A stretch of 64,000 nt of DNA from Archivesica marissinica. Taxonomy: Eukaryota > Mollusca > Bivalvia > Venerida > Vesicomyidae. The DNA is taken from positions 45,147,272-45,211,271 of the forward strand of contig CM026397.1 of assembly GCA_014843695.1 (NCBI GenBank). Direction: 5' to 3'. Below are positions 1 to 13,100 of the stretch, piece after piece. Position 1 is the stretch's first letter; every line of letters starts with the position of its first letter. The notes under the pieces were generated by a model. That model saw only the letters and a list, made by a program, of their open reading frames with translations, had not been told where the DNA came from and did no database searches. The translations under genes and the position numbers were made by a program.

Positions 1-628
1 CTAGTTCTAGTACTGGAGTTCTAGTACTGGAGTTCTAAAATTGCACGAGGCTTGAAGTAGAGTGTGCTTTGGGAGAGATATTCTTGCTGGACTTTCTCAT
101 TTCACCTTATTTTGAACTTGGGGAGAAGTTGTTGTGTGTTTTTTCTCACTTTTGTATACCTTAATCTTCTCCATAACGTGAACACATAGCTTAACCATTT
201 CCCAGATAGAACAACCTCCTGCAACCAGTATCCCTTCCTACATTGACTTGCCTTACAAATACCACATATATCGACATTTAACCCGTAACATGCCAATCAC
301 AACTAAAGTCGCTTTTGCAAACAGCATAGAGCCAGATCAGACGGAACAGAACAGCTATGCTGTTTGCTATTCGGGTAGTGGAGCTAAAACATGTGTCTGA
401 ATAGCGTAACGCCGCGTCTGATCTGGATCTATATTGTTTGCACATTCTGTCTAATTTATTTGGCAGGTTAAGGGTTAAACAGTACCATAATCATAGCCAC
501 AATAATGGAGTGGATGCAACCTGTAATCATTCTCAGTAACATCTATGTGGGTGGGGTAGTTATGCTGACTGTTTGTCACATGTTTGTCATAGGTAAATGG
601 TTACTGTATGTTTGTGTTTTTGCTTTTA
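1..628. other. Presumed DOT1L intron, no gene seen
   Basis: No coding exon is recognisable. The stretch contains an imperfect inverted repeat with arms at about 315-343 and 415-442 (CCAGATCAGACG in one arm, CGTCTGATCTGG in the other), about 28 bp each with a few mismatches, which looks like a small palindromic mobile element. Placement inside a DOT1L intron is inferred from the next exon at 7105 beginning in the middle of the protein. Confidence 0.5.
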
Positions 629-681
629 TTTAACGTCGCTACTGGTTGCCCATTTGAGCGACGCCTCCTGAAGAGATTAGT
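629..681 (-). mobile_element. Fragment of SINE family B
   Basis: The 3'-end segment of the tRNA-derived SINE seen complete at 52438-52716 and 56437-56706 (ACCGGTTGCCCATATGAGCG-type sequence followed by the CGCCTCCTGAAGAGATTAGT block). The SINE sequence stops exactly where the 21-bp array begins, so the array starts inside or at the edge of a SINE copy. Confidence 0.7.
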
Positions 682-1650
682 CAACACTATTGTAGAATCG
701 GGCAATACTATTGTATAATCGGGTAACACTATTGTAGAATCAGACAACACTATTGTAGAATCGGGCAACACTATTGTAGAATCAGGCAACACTATTGTAG
801 AATTGGGCAACACTATTGTAGAATCAGGCAACACTATTGTAGAATTGGGCAACACTATTGTAGAATCAGGCAACACTATTGTAGAATCAGGCAACACTAT
901 TGTAGAATCGGGCAACACTATTGTAGAATCGGGCAACACTATTGTAGAATCAGGCAACACTATTGTAGAATCAGGCAACACTATTGTAGAATCAGGCAAC
1001 ACTATTGTAGAATCAGGCAACACTATTGTAGAATCAGGCAACACTATTGTAGAATCAGGCAACACTATTGTAGAATCAGGCAACACTATTGTAGAATCAG
1101 GCAGCACTATTGTAGAATTGGGCAACACTATTGTAGAATTGGGCAACACTATTGTAGAATCAGGCAGCACTATTGTAGAATCAGGCAACACTATTGTAGA
1201 ATTGGGCAACACTATTGTAGAATCAGGCAACACTATTGTAGAATCAGGCAACACTATTGTAGAATCAGGCAACACTATTGTAGAATTGGGCAACACTATT
1301 GTAGAATCAGGCAACACTATTGTAGAATCAGGCAATACTATTGTAGAATCAGGCAACACTATTGTAGAATCAGGCAATACTTATTGAATCAGATCATTCT
1401 ATTGTAGAATCAGGCAACACTATTGTAGAATCAGGCAACACTATTGTAGAATTGTGCAACACTATTGTAGAATCAGGCAACACTATTGTAGAATCAGGCA
1501 ATACTATTGTAGAATCAGGCAACACTATTGTAGAATCAGGCAATACTTATTGAATCAGAGAATTCTATTGTAGAATCAGGCAACACTATTGTAGAATCAG
1601 AGAATTCTATTGTAGAATCAGGCAACACTATTGTAGAATCAGAGAATTAG

Positions 1651-1884
1651 TTTATGCAAATTTATTGTTAGCTCGCTTGCAAAACAAGTTCTTATAACTT
1701 ATATTAATCACTCTCGAGACCTCATTCCTGATGGAATCCATCGCCACGAGGGAGAGAGAAGAGGCAACATGGAATTTAAATGCCTTGCCTAAGGGCACAA
1801 TCGTAACGGCTCCAGCGGGGCTCAAACTCCTGACCTTTCGCACCTGAAGCGAACGCGCATCCACTGCACTATCACGACTTCCAC
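1651..1884 (-). mobile_element. SINE family A, copy 1 inside the 21-bp array
   Basis: tRNA-derived SINE in reverse orientation. Read on the minus strand it has an A-box-like TAGTGCAGTGG region, a B-box-like stretch near the GGAGTTTGAGCCCC segment, a conserved body (CTTAGGCAAGGCATTTAAAT) and an AT-rich tail. Its sequence and flanks are practically identical to those at 3555-3788 and 5631-5864, so the three copies arose by block duplication and not by separate insertions. Confidence 0.85.
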
Positions 1885-3554
1885 AATCAGAGAATTCTAT
1901 TGTAGAATCAGGCAACACTATTGTAGAATCAGGCAACACTATTGTAGAATCAGGCAACACTATTGTAGAATCAGGCAACACTATTGTAGAATCAGGTAAC
2001 ACTATTGTAGAATCAGGCAACACTATTGTAGAATCAGGTAACACTATTGTAGAATCAGGTAACACTATTGTAGAATCAGGCAACACTATTGTAGAATCAG
2101 GCAATACTTATAGAATCAGAGAATTCTATTGTAGAATCAGGTAACACTATTGTAGAATCAGGCAACACTATTGTAGAATCAGGCAGCACTATTGTAGAAT
2201 CAGGCAACACTATTGTAGAATCAGGCAACACTATTGTAGAATCAGGCAACACTATTGTAGAATCAGGCAACACTATTGTAGAATCAGGCAACTCTATTGT
2301 AGAATCAGGTAACACTATTGTAGAATCAGGCAACACTATTGTAGAATCAGGTAACACTATTGTGGAATTGGGCAACTCTATTGTAGAATCAGGCAACATT
2401 ATTGTAGAATCAGGCAACATTATTGTAGAATCAGGCAACACTATTGTAGAATCAGGCAACACTATTGTAGAATCAGGCAACACTATTTGTAGAATCAGGC
2501 AACACTATTGTAGAATCAGGCAACACTATTGTAGAATCAGGCAACTCTATTGTAGAATCAGGTAACACTATTGTGGAATTGGGCAACACTATTGTAGAAT
2601 CAGGCAACACTATTGTAGAATCAGGCAACACTATTGTAGAATTGGGCAACACTATTGTAGAATCAGGCAACTCTATTGTAGAATCAGGCAACATTATTGT
2701 AGAATCAGGCAACACTATTGTAGAATCAGGCAACACTATTGTAGAAGCAGGCAACTCTATTGTAGAATCAGGCAACACTATTGTAGAATTGGGCAACACT
2801 ATTGTAGAATCAGGCAACACTATTGTAGAATTGGGCAACACTATTGTAGAATCAGGCAACACTATTGTAGAATCAGGCAACACTATTGTAGAATCGGGCA
2901 ACACTATTGTAGAATTGGGCAACACTATTGTAGAATCAGGCAACACTATTGTAGAATTGGGCAACACTATTGTAGAATCAGGCAACACTATTGTAGAATC
3001 AGGCAACACTATTGTAGAATCAGGCAACACTATTGTAGAATCAGGCAACACTATTGTAGAATCAGGCAACACTATTGTAGAATCAGGCAACACTATTGTA
3101 GAATCAGGCAACACTATTGTAGAATTGGGCAACACTATTGTAGAATCAGGCAACACTATTGTAGAATTGGGCAACACTATTGTAGAATCAGGCAACACTA
3201 TTGTAGAATCAGGCAACACTATTGTAGAATCAGGCAACACTATTGTAGAATTGGGCAACACTATTGTAGAATCAGGCAACACTATTGTAGAATCAGGCAA
3301 CACTATTGTAGAATCAGGCAACACTATTGTAGAATCAGGCAACACTATTGTAGAATTGGGCAACACTATTGTAGAATCAGGCAACACTATTGTAGAATCA
3401 GGCAATACTATTGTAGAATCAGGCAACACTATTGTAGAATCAGGCAATACTTATTGAATCAGAGAATTCTATTGTAGAATCAGGCAACACTATTGTAGAA
3501 TCAGAGAATTCTATTGTAGAATCAGGCAACACTATTGTAGAATCAGAGAATTAG

Positions 3555-3788
3555 TTTATGCAAATTTATTGTTAGCTCGCTTGCAAAACAAGTTCTTATA
3601 ACTTATATTAATCACTCTCGAGACCTCATTCCTGATGGAATCCATCGCCACGAGGGAGAGAGAAGAGGCAACATGGAATTTAAATGCCTTGCCTAAGGGC
3701 ACAATCGTAACGGCTCCAGCGGGGCTCAAACTCCTGACCTTTCGCACCTGAAGCGAACGCGCATCCACTGCACTATCACGACTTCCAC
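3555..3788 (-). mobile_element. SINE family A, copy 2 inside the 21-bp array
   Basis: Same SINE and same flanking satellite variants as copy 1, displaced by 1904 bp. See the copy at 62621-62854 for an intact insertion of the same family with target-site duplication. Confidence 0.85.
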
Positions 3789-5630
3789 AATCAGAGAATT
3801 CTATTGTAGAATCAGGCAACACTATTGTAGAATCAGGCAACACTATTGTAGAATCAGGCAACACTATTGTAGAATCAGGCAACACTATTGTAGAATCAGG
3901 TAACACTATTGTAGAATCAGGCAACACTATTGTAGAATCAGGTAACACTATTGTAGAATCAGGTAACACTATTGTAGAATCAGGCAACACTATTGTAGAA
4001 TCAGGCAATACTTATAGAATCAGAGAATTCTATTGTAGAATCAGGTAACACTATTGTAGAATCAGGCAACACTATTGTAGAATCAGGCAACACTATTGTA
4101 GAATTGGGCAACACTATTGTAGAATCAGGCAACACTATTGTAGAATCAGGCAACACTATTGTAGAATCAGGCAACACTATTGTAGAATTGGGCAACACTA
4201 TTGTAGAATCAGGCAACACTATTGTAGAATCAGGCAACACTATTGTAGAATCAGGCAGCACTATTGTAGAATCAGGCAACACTATTGTAGAATCAGGCAG
4301 CACTATTGTAGAATCAGGCAACACTATTGTAGAATCAGGCAACACTATTGTAGAATCAGGCAACACTATTGTAGAATCAGGCAACTCTATTGTAGAATCA
4401 GGTAACACTATTGTAGAATCAGGCAACACTATTGTAGAATCAGGTAACACTATTGTGGAATTGGGCAACTCTATTGTAGAATCAGGCAACATTATTGTAG
4501 AATCAGGCAACACTATTGTAGAATCAGGCAACACTATTGTAGAATCAGGCAACACTATTGTAGAATCAGGCAACACTATTGTAGAATCAGGCAACACTAT
4601 TGTAGAATCAGGCAACACTATTGTAGAATTGGGCAACACTATTGTAGAATCAGGCAACTCTATTGTAGAATCAGGCAACACTATTGTAGAATCAGGCAAC
4701 ACTATTGTAGAATCAGGCAACACTATTGTAGAAGCAGGCAACTCTATTGTAGAATCAGGCAACACTATTGTAGAATTGGGCAACACTATTGTAGAATCAG
4801 GCAACACTATTGTAGAATTGGGCAACACTATTGTAGAATCAGGCAACACTATTGTAGAATAGGCAACACTATTGTAGAATCAGGCAACACTATTGTAGAA
4901 TCAGGCAACACTATTGTAGAATCAGGCAACACTATTGTAGAATCAGGCAACACTATTGTAGAATTGGGCAACACTATTGTAGAATCAGGCAACACTATTG
5001 TAGGATCAGGCAACACTATTGTAGAATCAGGCAACACTATTGTAGAATCAGGCAGCACTATTGTAGAATCAGGCAACACTATTGGGCAACACTATTGTAG
5101 AATCAGGCAGCACTATTGTAGAATCAGGCAACACTATTGTAGAATTGGGCAACACTATTGTAGAATCAGGCAACACTATTGTAGAATCAGGCAACACTAT
5201 TGAATTGGAACACTATTGTAGAATCAGGCAACACTATTGTAGAATCAGGCAACACTATTGTAGAATTGGGCAACACTATTGTAGAATCAGGCAACACTAT
5301 TGTAGAATCAGGCAATACTATTGTAGAATCAGGCAACACTATTGTAGAATCAGGCAATACTTATTGAATCAGATCATTCTATTGTAGAATCAGGCAACAC
5401 TATTGTAGAATCAGGCAACACTATTGTAGAATTGTGCAACACTATTGTAGAATCAGGCAACACTATTGTAGAATCAGGCAATACTATTGTAGAATCAGGC
5501 AACACTATTGTAGAATCAGGCAATACTTATTGAATCAGAGAATTCTATTGTAGAATCAGGCAACACTATTGTAGAATCAGAGAATTCTATTGTAGAATCA
5601 GGCAACACTATTGTAGAATCAGAGAATTAG

Positions 5631-5864
5631 TTTATGCAAATTTATTGTTAGCTCGCTTGCAAAACAAGTTCTTATAACTTATATTAATCACTCTCGAGAC
5701 CTCATTCCTGATGGAATCCATCGCCACGAGGGAGAGAGAAGAGGCAACATGGAATTTAAATGCCTTGCCTAAGGGCACAATCGTAACGGCTCCAGCGGGG
5801 CTCAAACTCCTGACCTTTCGCACCTGAAGCGAACGCGCATCCACTGCACTATCACGACTTCCAC
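5631..5864 (-). mobile_element. SINE family A, copy 3 inside the 21-bp array
   Basis: Third copy of the same SINE with the same flanks, displaced 2076 bp from copy 2. The shorter satellite tract after it differs from those after copies 1 and 2. Confidence 0.85.
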
Positions 5865-7104
5865 AATCAGAGAATTCTATTGTAGAATCAGGCAACACTA
5901 TTGTAGAATCAGGCAACACTATTGTAGAATCAGGCAACACTATTGTAGAATCAGGCAACACTATTGTAGAATCAGGTAACACTATTGTAGAATTGGGCAA
6001 CACTATTGTAGAATCAGGCAATACTTATAGAATCAGAGAATTCTATTGTAGAATCGGGCAACACTATTGTAGAATCAGGCAACACTATTGTAGAATAAGG
6101 TAACACTATTGTAGAATCAGGCAACACTATTGTAGAATCAGGCAACACTATTGTAGAATCAGGCAACACTATTGTAGAATCAGGCAATACTTATAGAATC
6201 AGAGAATTCTATTGTAGAATCAGGTAACACTATTGTAGAATCAGGCAACACTATTGTAGAATCAGGCAACACTATTGTAGAATTGGGCAACACTATTGTA
6301 GAATCAGGCAACACTATTGTAGAATCAGGCAACACTATTGTAGAATCAGGCAACACTATTGTAGAATCAGGCAACACTATTGTAGAATCAGGCAACACTA
6401 TTGTAGAATTGGGCAACACTATTGTAGAATCAGGCAACACTATTGTAGAATCAGGCAACACTATTGTAGAATTGGGCAACACTATTGTAGAATCAGGCAA
6501 CACTATTGTAGAATCAGGCAACACTATTGTAGAATCAGGCAACACTATTGTAGAATCAGGCAACACTATTGTAGAATCAGGCAACACTATTGTAGAATCA
6601 GGCAACACTATTGTAGAATCGGGCAACACTATTGTAGAATCGGGCAACACTACGGGCAACACTATTGTAGAATCTGGCAACACTATTGTAGAATCAGGCA
6701 ACACTATTGTAGAATCGGGCAACACTATTGTAGAATCGGGCAACACTATTGTAGAATCGGGCAACACTATTGTAGAATCAGGCAACACTATTGTAGAATC
6801 GGGCAACACTACGGGCAACACTATTGTAGAATCGGGCAACACTACGGGCAACACTATTGTAGAATCAGGTAACACTATTGTAGAATCAGGCAACACTATT
6901 GTAGAATCAGAGAACAGTAGTGTAGGATCTTGCCAGTTCACCTTTATCTGTACACTAGATTGTGTGATAATGTAGTTGATTGTTGTATATGGTTTTTGGG
7001 GAACAGATGGCAATAATATTAATGTATTCCATGTGTTGCCATATTGTGTTTTTGAAAATGCTGACACTTATAATAGCCAGCGTTATATTTTTGTCAACTT
7101 GCAG

Positions 7105-7146
7105 TTAGAGAAATACTTCCAAAGAATTAGAAATCCATCAAAAAAG
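7105..7146 (+). CDS. DOT1L: DOT1L exon E1: end of catalytic region
   Basis: A 42-nt exon after TTTGTCAACTTGCAG and before GTATGA. It encodes LEKYFQRIRNPSKK, which aligns with human DOT1L around residue 330 (LENYFSSLKNP). Phase 0 at both ends. It is the first DOT1L exon in the window; no earlier one is recognisable between 1 and 7104. Confidence 0.88.
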
Positions 7147-10100
7147 GTATGAATTTTAGTTTAGACAGTATTTTACAAGATCTAGCATCATGAGTGATCA
7201 TTGCATACCATATTTTACATATCTAGCATCATGAGTGATCATTTCATACCATATTTTACATATCTAGCATCATGAGTGATCATTGCATACCATATTTTAC
7301 AAGATCTAGCATCATGAGTGATCATTTCATACCATATTTTACATATCTAGCATCATGAGTGATCATTTCATACCATATTTTACATATCTAGCATCATGAG
7401 TGATCATTTCATACCATATTTTACATATACAAGATCTAGCATCATGAATGATCATTTCATACCATATTTTACATATCTAGCATCATGAGTGATCATTGCA
7501 TACCATATTTTACATATCTAGCATCATGAATGATCATTGCATACCATATTTTACATATCTAGCATCATGAGTGATCATTTCATACCATATTTTACATATC
7601 TAGCATCATGAGTGATCATTTCATACCATATTTTACATATACAAGATCTAGCATCATGAATGATCATTTCATACCATATTTTACATATCTAGCATCATGA
7701 GTGATCATTGCATACCATATTTTACATATCTAGCATCATGAGTGATCATTTCATACCATATTTTACATATCTAGCATCATGAGTGATCATTGCATACCAT
7801 ATTTTACATATCTAGCATCATGAGTGATCATTTCATACCATATTTTACATATACAAGATCTAGCATCATGAATGATCATTTCATACCATATTTTACATAT
7901 CTAGCATCATGAGTGATCATTTCATACCATATTTTACATATCTAGCATCATGAGTAATCATTGCATACCATATTTTACATATACAAGATCTAGCATCATG
8001 AATGATCATTTCATACCATATTTTACATATCTAGCATCATGAATGATCATTTCATACCATATTTTACATATCTAGCATCATGAGTGATCATTTCATACCA
8101 TATTTTACATATCTAGCATCATGAGTGATCATTTCATACCATATTTTACATATCTAGCATCATGAGTAATCATTGCATACCATATTTTACATATACAAGA
8201 TCTAGCATCATGAATGATCATTTCATACCATATTTTACATATCTAGCATCATGAGTGATCATTTCATACCATATTTTACATATCTAGCATCATGAGTGAT
8301 CATTTCATACCATATTTTACATATCTAGCATCATGAGTGATCATTTCATACCATATTTTACATATACAAGATCTAGCATCATGAATGATCATTTCATACC
8401 ATATTTTACATATCTAGCATCATGAGTGATCATTGCATACCATATTTTACATATCTAGCATCATGAGTGATCATTTCATACCATATTTTACATATCTAGC
8501 ATCATGAGTGATCATTTCATACCATATTTTACATATCTAGCATCATGAGTGATCATTTCATACCATATTTTACATATCTAGCATCATGAGTAATCATTGC
8601 ATACCATATTTTACATATCTAGCATCATGAGTAATCATTTCATACCATATTTTACATATCTAGCATCATGAGTGATCATTGCATACCATATTTTATGAAA
8701 CGAGTTTTGGAATGTTGCAATTAAGCGAGCCTTTTGGCGAGGTTTATAACAAAGTTCCAAAACAAGTTTCATAAAATATGGTATGCAATCACCAACCACC
8801 GCGTGTAAGATCATATTTTTATCACATTGCCATATAGCGCTTGTTATAATAATATTTTTGCACAAACGATGCTACTTTCATTTTTGTGCCAAGTGTCTGC
8901 GCAAATTGTCATGACATCACTAAGTTGTCATGATGTCACTAAGTTGTCATGACGTCACTAAGTTGTCATGACATCACTATGTTGTCATGACGTCACTATG
9001 TTGTCATGCCATCACTATGTTGTCATGATGTCACTAAGTTGTCATGATGTCACTATGTTGTTATGATGTCACTAAGTTGTCATGATGTCACTATGTTGTC
9101 ATGATGTCACTAAGTTGTCATGATGTCACTATGTTGTCATGATGTCACTAAGTTGTCATGACATCACTAAGTTGTCATGATGTCACTAAGTTGTCATGAC
9201 ATCACTAAGTTGTCATGACGTCATTAAGTTGTCATGACATCACTAAGTTGTCATGACGTCACTAATGCAATACAGCGTTATATTTGTGTTTTAAGCAGCA
9301 TTATAATTATGGTATGATTTCTTTTAAATCGGCATTTGTCTTATTGTTAACTTTGTGTACCAATACACCTACAAATATGCATAATTTTCAGTTTAATTTA
9401 CAAATTATAAGGATTATTCTAACAACCAATCAGAATCCTTCCACGTTGTATTGCACGTGAGTACATATAAGAAAATATGTGATGGCTGTATGAAACTGAA
9501 TACAAGCAAAGTTATGTGATAATATGTAATAACATTCATAGCAAATGTATAAAGTACATGAACAGATGCCGTAAAACACTTATGTAAATCCCTCTCCTAA
9601 ATGTTGTGCATTTTGTTTTGTGATGTTATCAACTTGTTTTTTCAAGATCATGATTTGTAGATAACTTATAAAACGAATATTGACTGGAGGGAGTGGAGAA
9701 CTGTCAGTAAAATTCATTGATTTTAATCAAATTAAAAAAAACGATCAGAATATTATAGGAATACATGTTTTTTAGTTTATGTAAATTTATTTTAGCTCTA
9801 TTACAAAACAAGTTCTTTCATACAATGTATATTAATCACTCTCGAGACCTCATTCCTGATGGAATCCATCGCCACGAGGGAGAGAAGAGGCATGTGGAAT
9901 TTAAATGTTACAGCTCCAGCTTGGTGCGAACTCCGGTCATTCACACCTAAAGCGAACGTGCTACCACTGCGCTATCATGACTCCATGGTTTTGAGGATGT
10001 GTATGATGTTCACCTGTTGCATGTTTCAAAGCGATGTTCCGATTCGTGTGTGATTTTATGTTTATTTATCGTCTATCGGTTGCCCATATGAGCGATGCCT

Positions 10101-13100
10101 CCTGAAGAGATTAGTCATTTTAGATTTGGAGGATAGTGACACGAGACCCATTCCAGAGTATCCTCTGGTTCTGTACACGGTGTACGTGCTAGCACTGACA
10201 CGAGACCCATTCCAGAGTATCCTCTGGTTCTGTACACGGTGTACGTGCTAGCACTGACACGAGACCCATTCCAGAGTATCCTCTGGTTCTGTACACGGTG
10301 TACGTGCTAGCACTGACAAGAGACCCATTCCAGAGTATCCTCTGGTTCTGTACACGGTGTACATGCTAGCACTGACACGAGACCCATTCCAGAGTATCCT
10401 CTGGTTCTGTTATGTACACGGTGTACGTGCTAGCACTGACACGAGACCTCAGTTTCAAGTCCATCTGAAAGACTATTAATATTATTAGATCAGACGAACC
10501 TGAGATCCCTGGATTCCTAGTATATGGTCCTTAAATTATCGGTAAAGTTCTGTAAAATGTCAGTGCAGATTCTAAAATATATTTTGTCCCTGATTTGGAA
10601 ATGTTCTCAATGCGAGGTATTTAATATGTAGTTCATTGTTACACTGATTTGTGTAAGTTACAGTTTTACTGGTTTCTGGCATATCCGTTAACTAATTGTA
10701 ATTGGTTACATTTAAAGGTTGAAGAGGAACCAGTGAAATCAATGAGGAAAGACAGGAGAGGGAAGCTTGTACCATCATTAACATCATCACTAAAACCAAA
10801 CACTCAGGTAAGCTCATCAATATACTGTGTGTATATATAGGAAGCACTCCGGGTACCATGTATTCCTGGCCATAACTCGCGCCTCATATTTTAAGCTGGA
10901 TCCTTCCATAAGTCGTGGGTACATTGCTGACTTATGACATTCATTAGGTGGATCCTTCCATAAGTGGTGGGTACATTGCTGACTTATGACATTCATTAGA
11001 TGGATCCTTCCATAAGTCGTGGGTACATTGCTGACTTATGACATTCATTAGGTGGATCCTTCCATAAGTCGTGGGTACATTGCTGACTTATGACATTCAT
11101 TAGGTGGATCCTTCCATAAGTCGTGGGTACATTGCTGACTTATGACATTCATTAGGTGGATCCTTCCATAAGTCGTGGGTACATTGCTGACTTATGACAT
11201 TCCTTACCTGGATCCTTCCATAAGTGGTGGGTACATTGCTGACTTATGACATTCATTAGGTGGATCCTACCATAAGTGGCGGGTACTTGCTGACTTATGA
11301 CATTCATTAGGTGGATCCTTCCATAAGTGGCGGGTACATTGCTGACTTATGACATTCATTAGGTGGATCCTTCCATAAGTCGTGGGTACATTGCTGACTT
11401 ATGACATTCATTAGGTGGATCCTTCCATAAGTGGTGGGTACATTGCTGACTTATGACATTCATTAGATGGATCCTTCCATAAGTCGTGGGTACATTGCTG
11501 ACTTATGACATTCATTAGATGGATCGTTCCATAAGTCGTGGGTACATTGCTGACTTATGACATTCATTAGATGGATCCTTCCATAAGTGGTGGGTACATT
11601 TCTGACTTATGACATTCATTAGGTGGATCCTTCCATAAGTCGTGGGTACATTGCTGACTTATAACATTCATTACCACAATGGTTTTTCCTCTCAATTTTG
11701 AATGAAGCTGAGCTCAATCTGAGATATCTGGTTGATTTTATTCCGTTACAAATCATAAACAATACACTGATGCAAAACAATAATTTCTGAAGTTTGTTCA
11801 GCAGCTTTTGTATGGTTCATAAGTCACATAAGTACTTGCATCACATTTCTGGATGAGAAAATGGTCGACTTATGGCAGGGAATACACGATTGACAAGTTA
11901 CAGCATATTATCTGTTTAAAGCGACGTTACTTCACAAAAAGCAAAAACATGCTTTGTATACGTATAGAAAGCATCAGGGTTCATTGTATGTCAGAATGTT
12001 TGGGAGAAGTAAGAAAGCGCACGTTAAATGGTGTTATTTAATAAATTTCAACAAAATATGGTTAAAATGCACAGTATGACCATAAATACAACGTTTGAAT
12101 AGAAGTGCTTTATAATGGGCCGGTGTATCTTACTGGACAAAATTTTGTATGAAAATATCTCACATTTGTACAGCTACAGAGTTCTAACATTATAGAGATA
12201 TATCTGTTTATGTAAACATAGGAGGATGAGAAACAGAGTGGAATATAGAAGATACCACATAAATAAAAGATTATAAAATGTCACTATACAATAATCTGAA
12301 AAGTGTTAAAATACCATTTTGTTGATAGGGCGAGTCACATACGAGGGGGGTTCAAGAAGTTCGCGGAAAGTGCTTATAACTTTTTTAGCAATACAGTTTT
12401 AATCATATTTAATACCGATATACATACATCTCTTTTCAACTTGTAGGAAAGATTTCACCATAGTATCTTTAAAAATGAAGAAGTTACCATAGTTTTAGTA
12501 ATGCCTAGAAAGCGTGACCGGATCAACGTCAAAATACGAGTAATTAATTAACGTCACGTCATTCTCAAATATCCTTACTTCAATGTCACATCTTCTCAAA
12601 ATACTCGCCCTTGTACCGCAAACATTTCTCCCATCTATGCACCCATGTTAGAAATGATCTTCTGAAACTATCTTTCGGGATGCTTTTAAAAACGGAACAG
12701 ACAGTGTTTTGAATTTCTTCTGTCGAGCCCATTCGTCTGCCACGAAGTTCAGCTTTCAAAGTAGATAAAAGTCATTTGGTGCCAAATTTGGTGAGTAGGG
12801 CGGGTTTTTCACAGTTCATATTCAACGTATCCATCATCGCCTGTGTGTATGCAGACTTGTGATTGGGAGCATTGTCTTGATGCAGAAGGTAGTCATTTAA
12901 GAGCCCAGGTCGCTTCTTTCTCATCGCTGCTATGAAATTTCTGCTCAACACCTGAAAGGCAATTGCAAAAATATCACAACCCGCCCATTTGTGAGGCAAA
13001 AAAAGGAGAAAATAATGTATAAATCATATAGATTGTACTGTACATACCTTTGAATAGTACTTGGAGGTAATTGTAGTCCCCACAGGTACGGCATGAGTTA

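Larger units (their letters stand above)
682..6920. repeat. 21-bp minisatellite array, about 6.2 kb
   Basis: Tandem units of 21 bp built on CAACACTATTGTAGAATCAG plus one G, roughly 260 copies, with common variants at a few positions (TTGGG for CAGGG, CAGC for CAAC). Because 21 is a multiple of three, both strands show long open frames reading TIVESGN or LPDSTIV; these are not genes. The array is interrupted by three SINE copies and contains larger duplicated blocks. It lies in a DOT1L intron. Confidence 0.97.

Noticed and set aside
682..6920. Possible CRISPR-like array
   Set aside because: Units are directly head to tail with no spacers, in an animal gene intron.
601..6975. Many TIVESGN / LPDSTIV open frames that could suggest a repeat protein
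   Set aside because: 21-bp satellite, open on both strands because 21 is divisible by three; interrupted by non-coding SINE copies.
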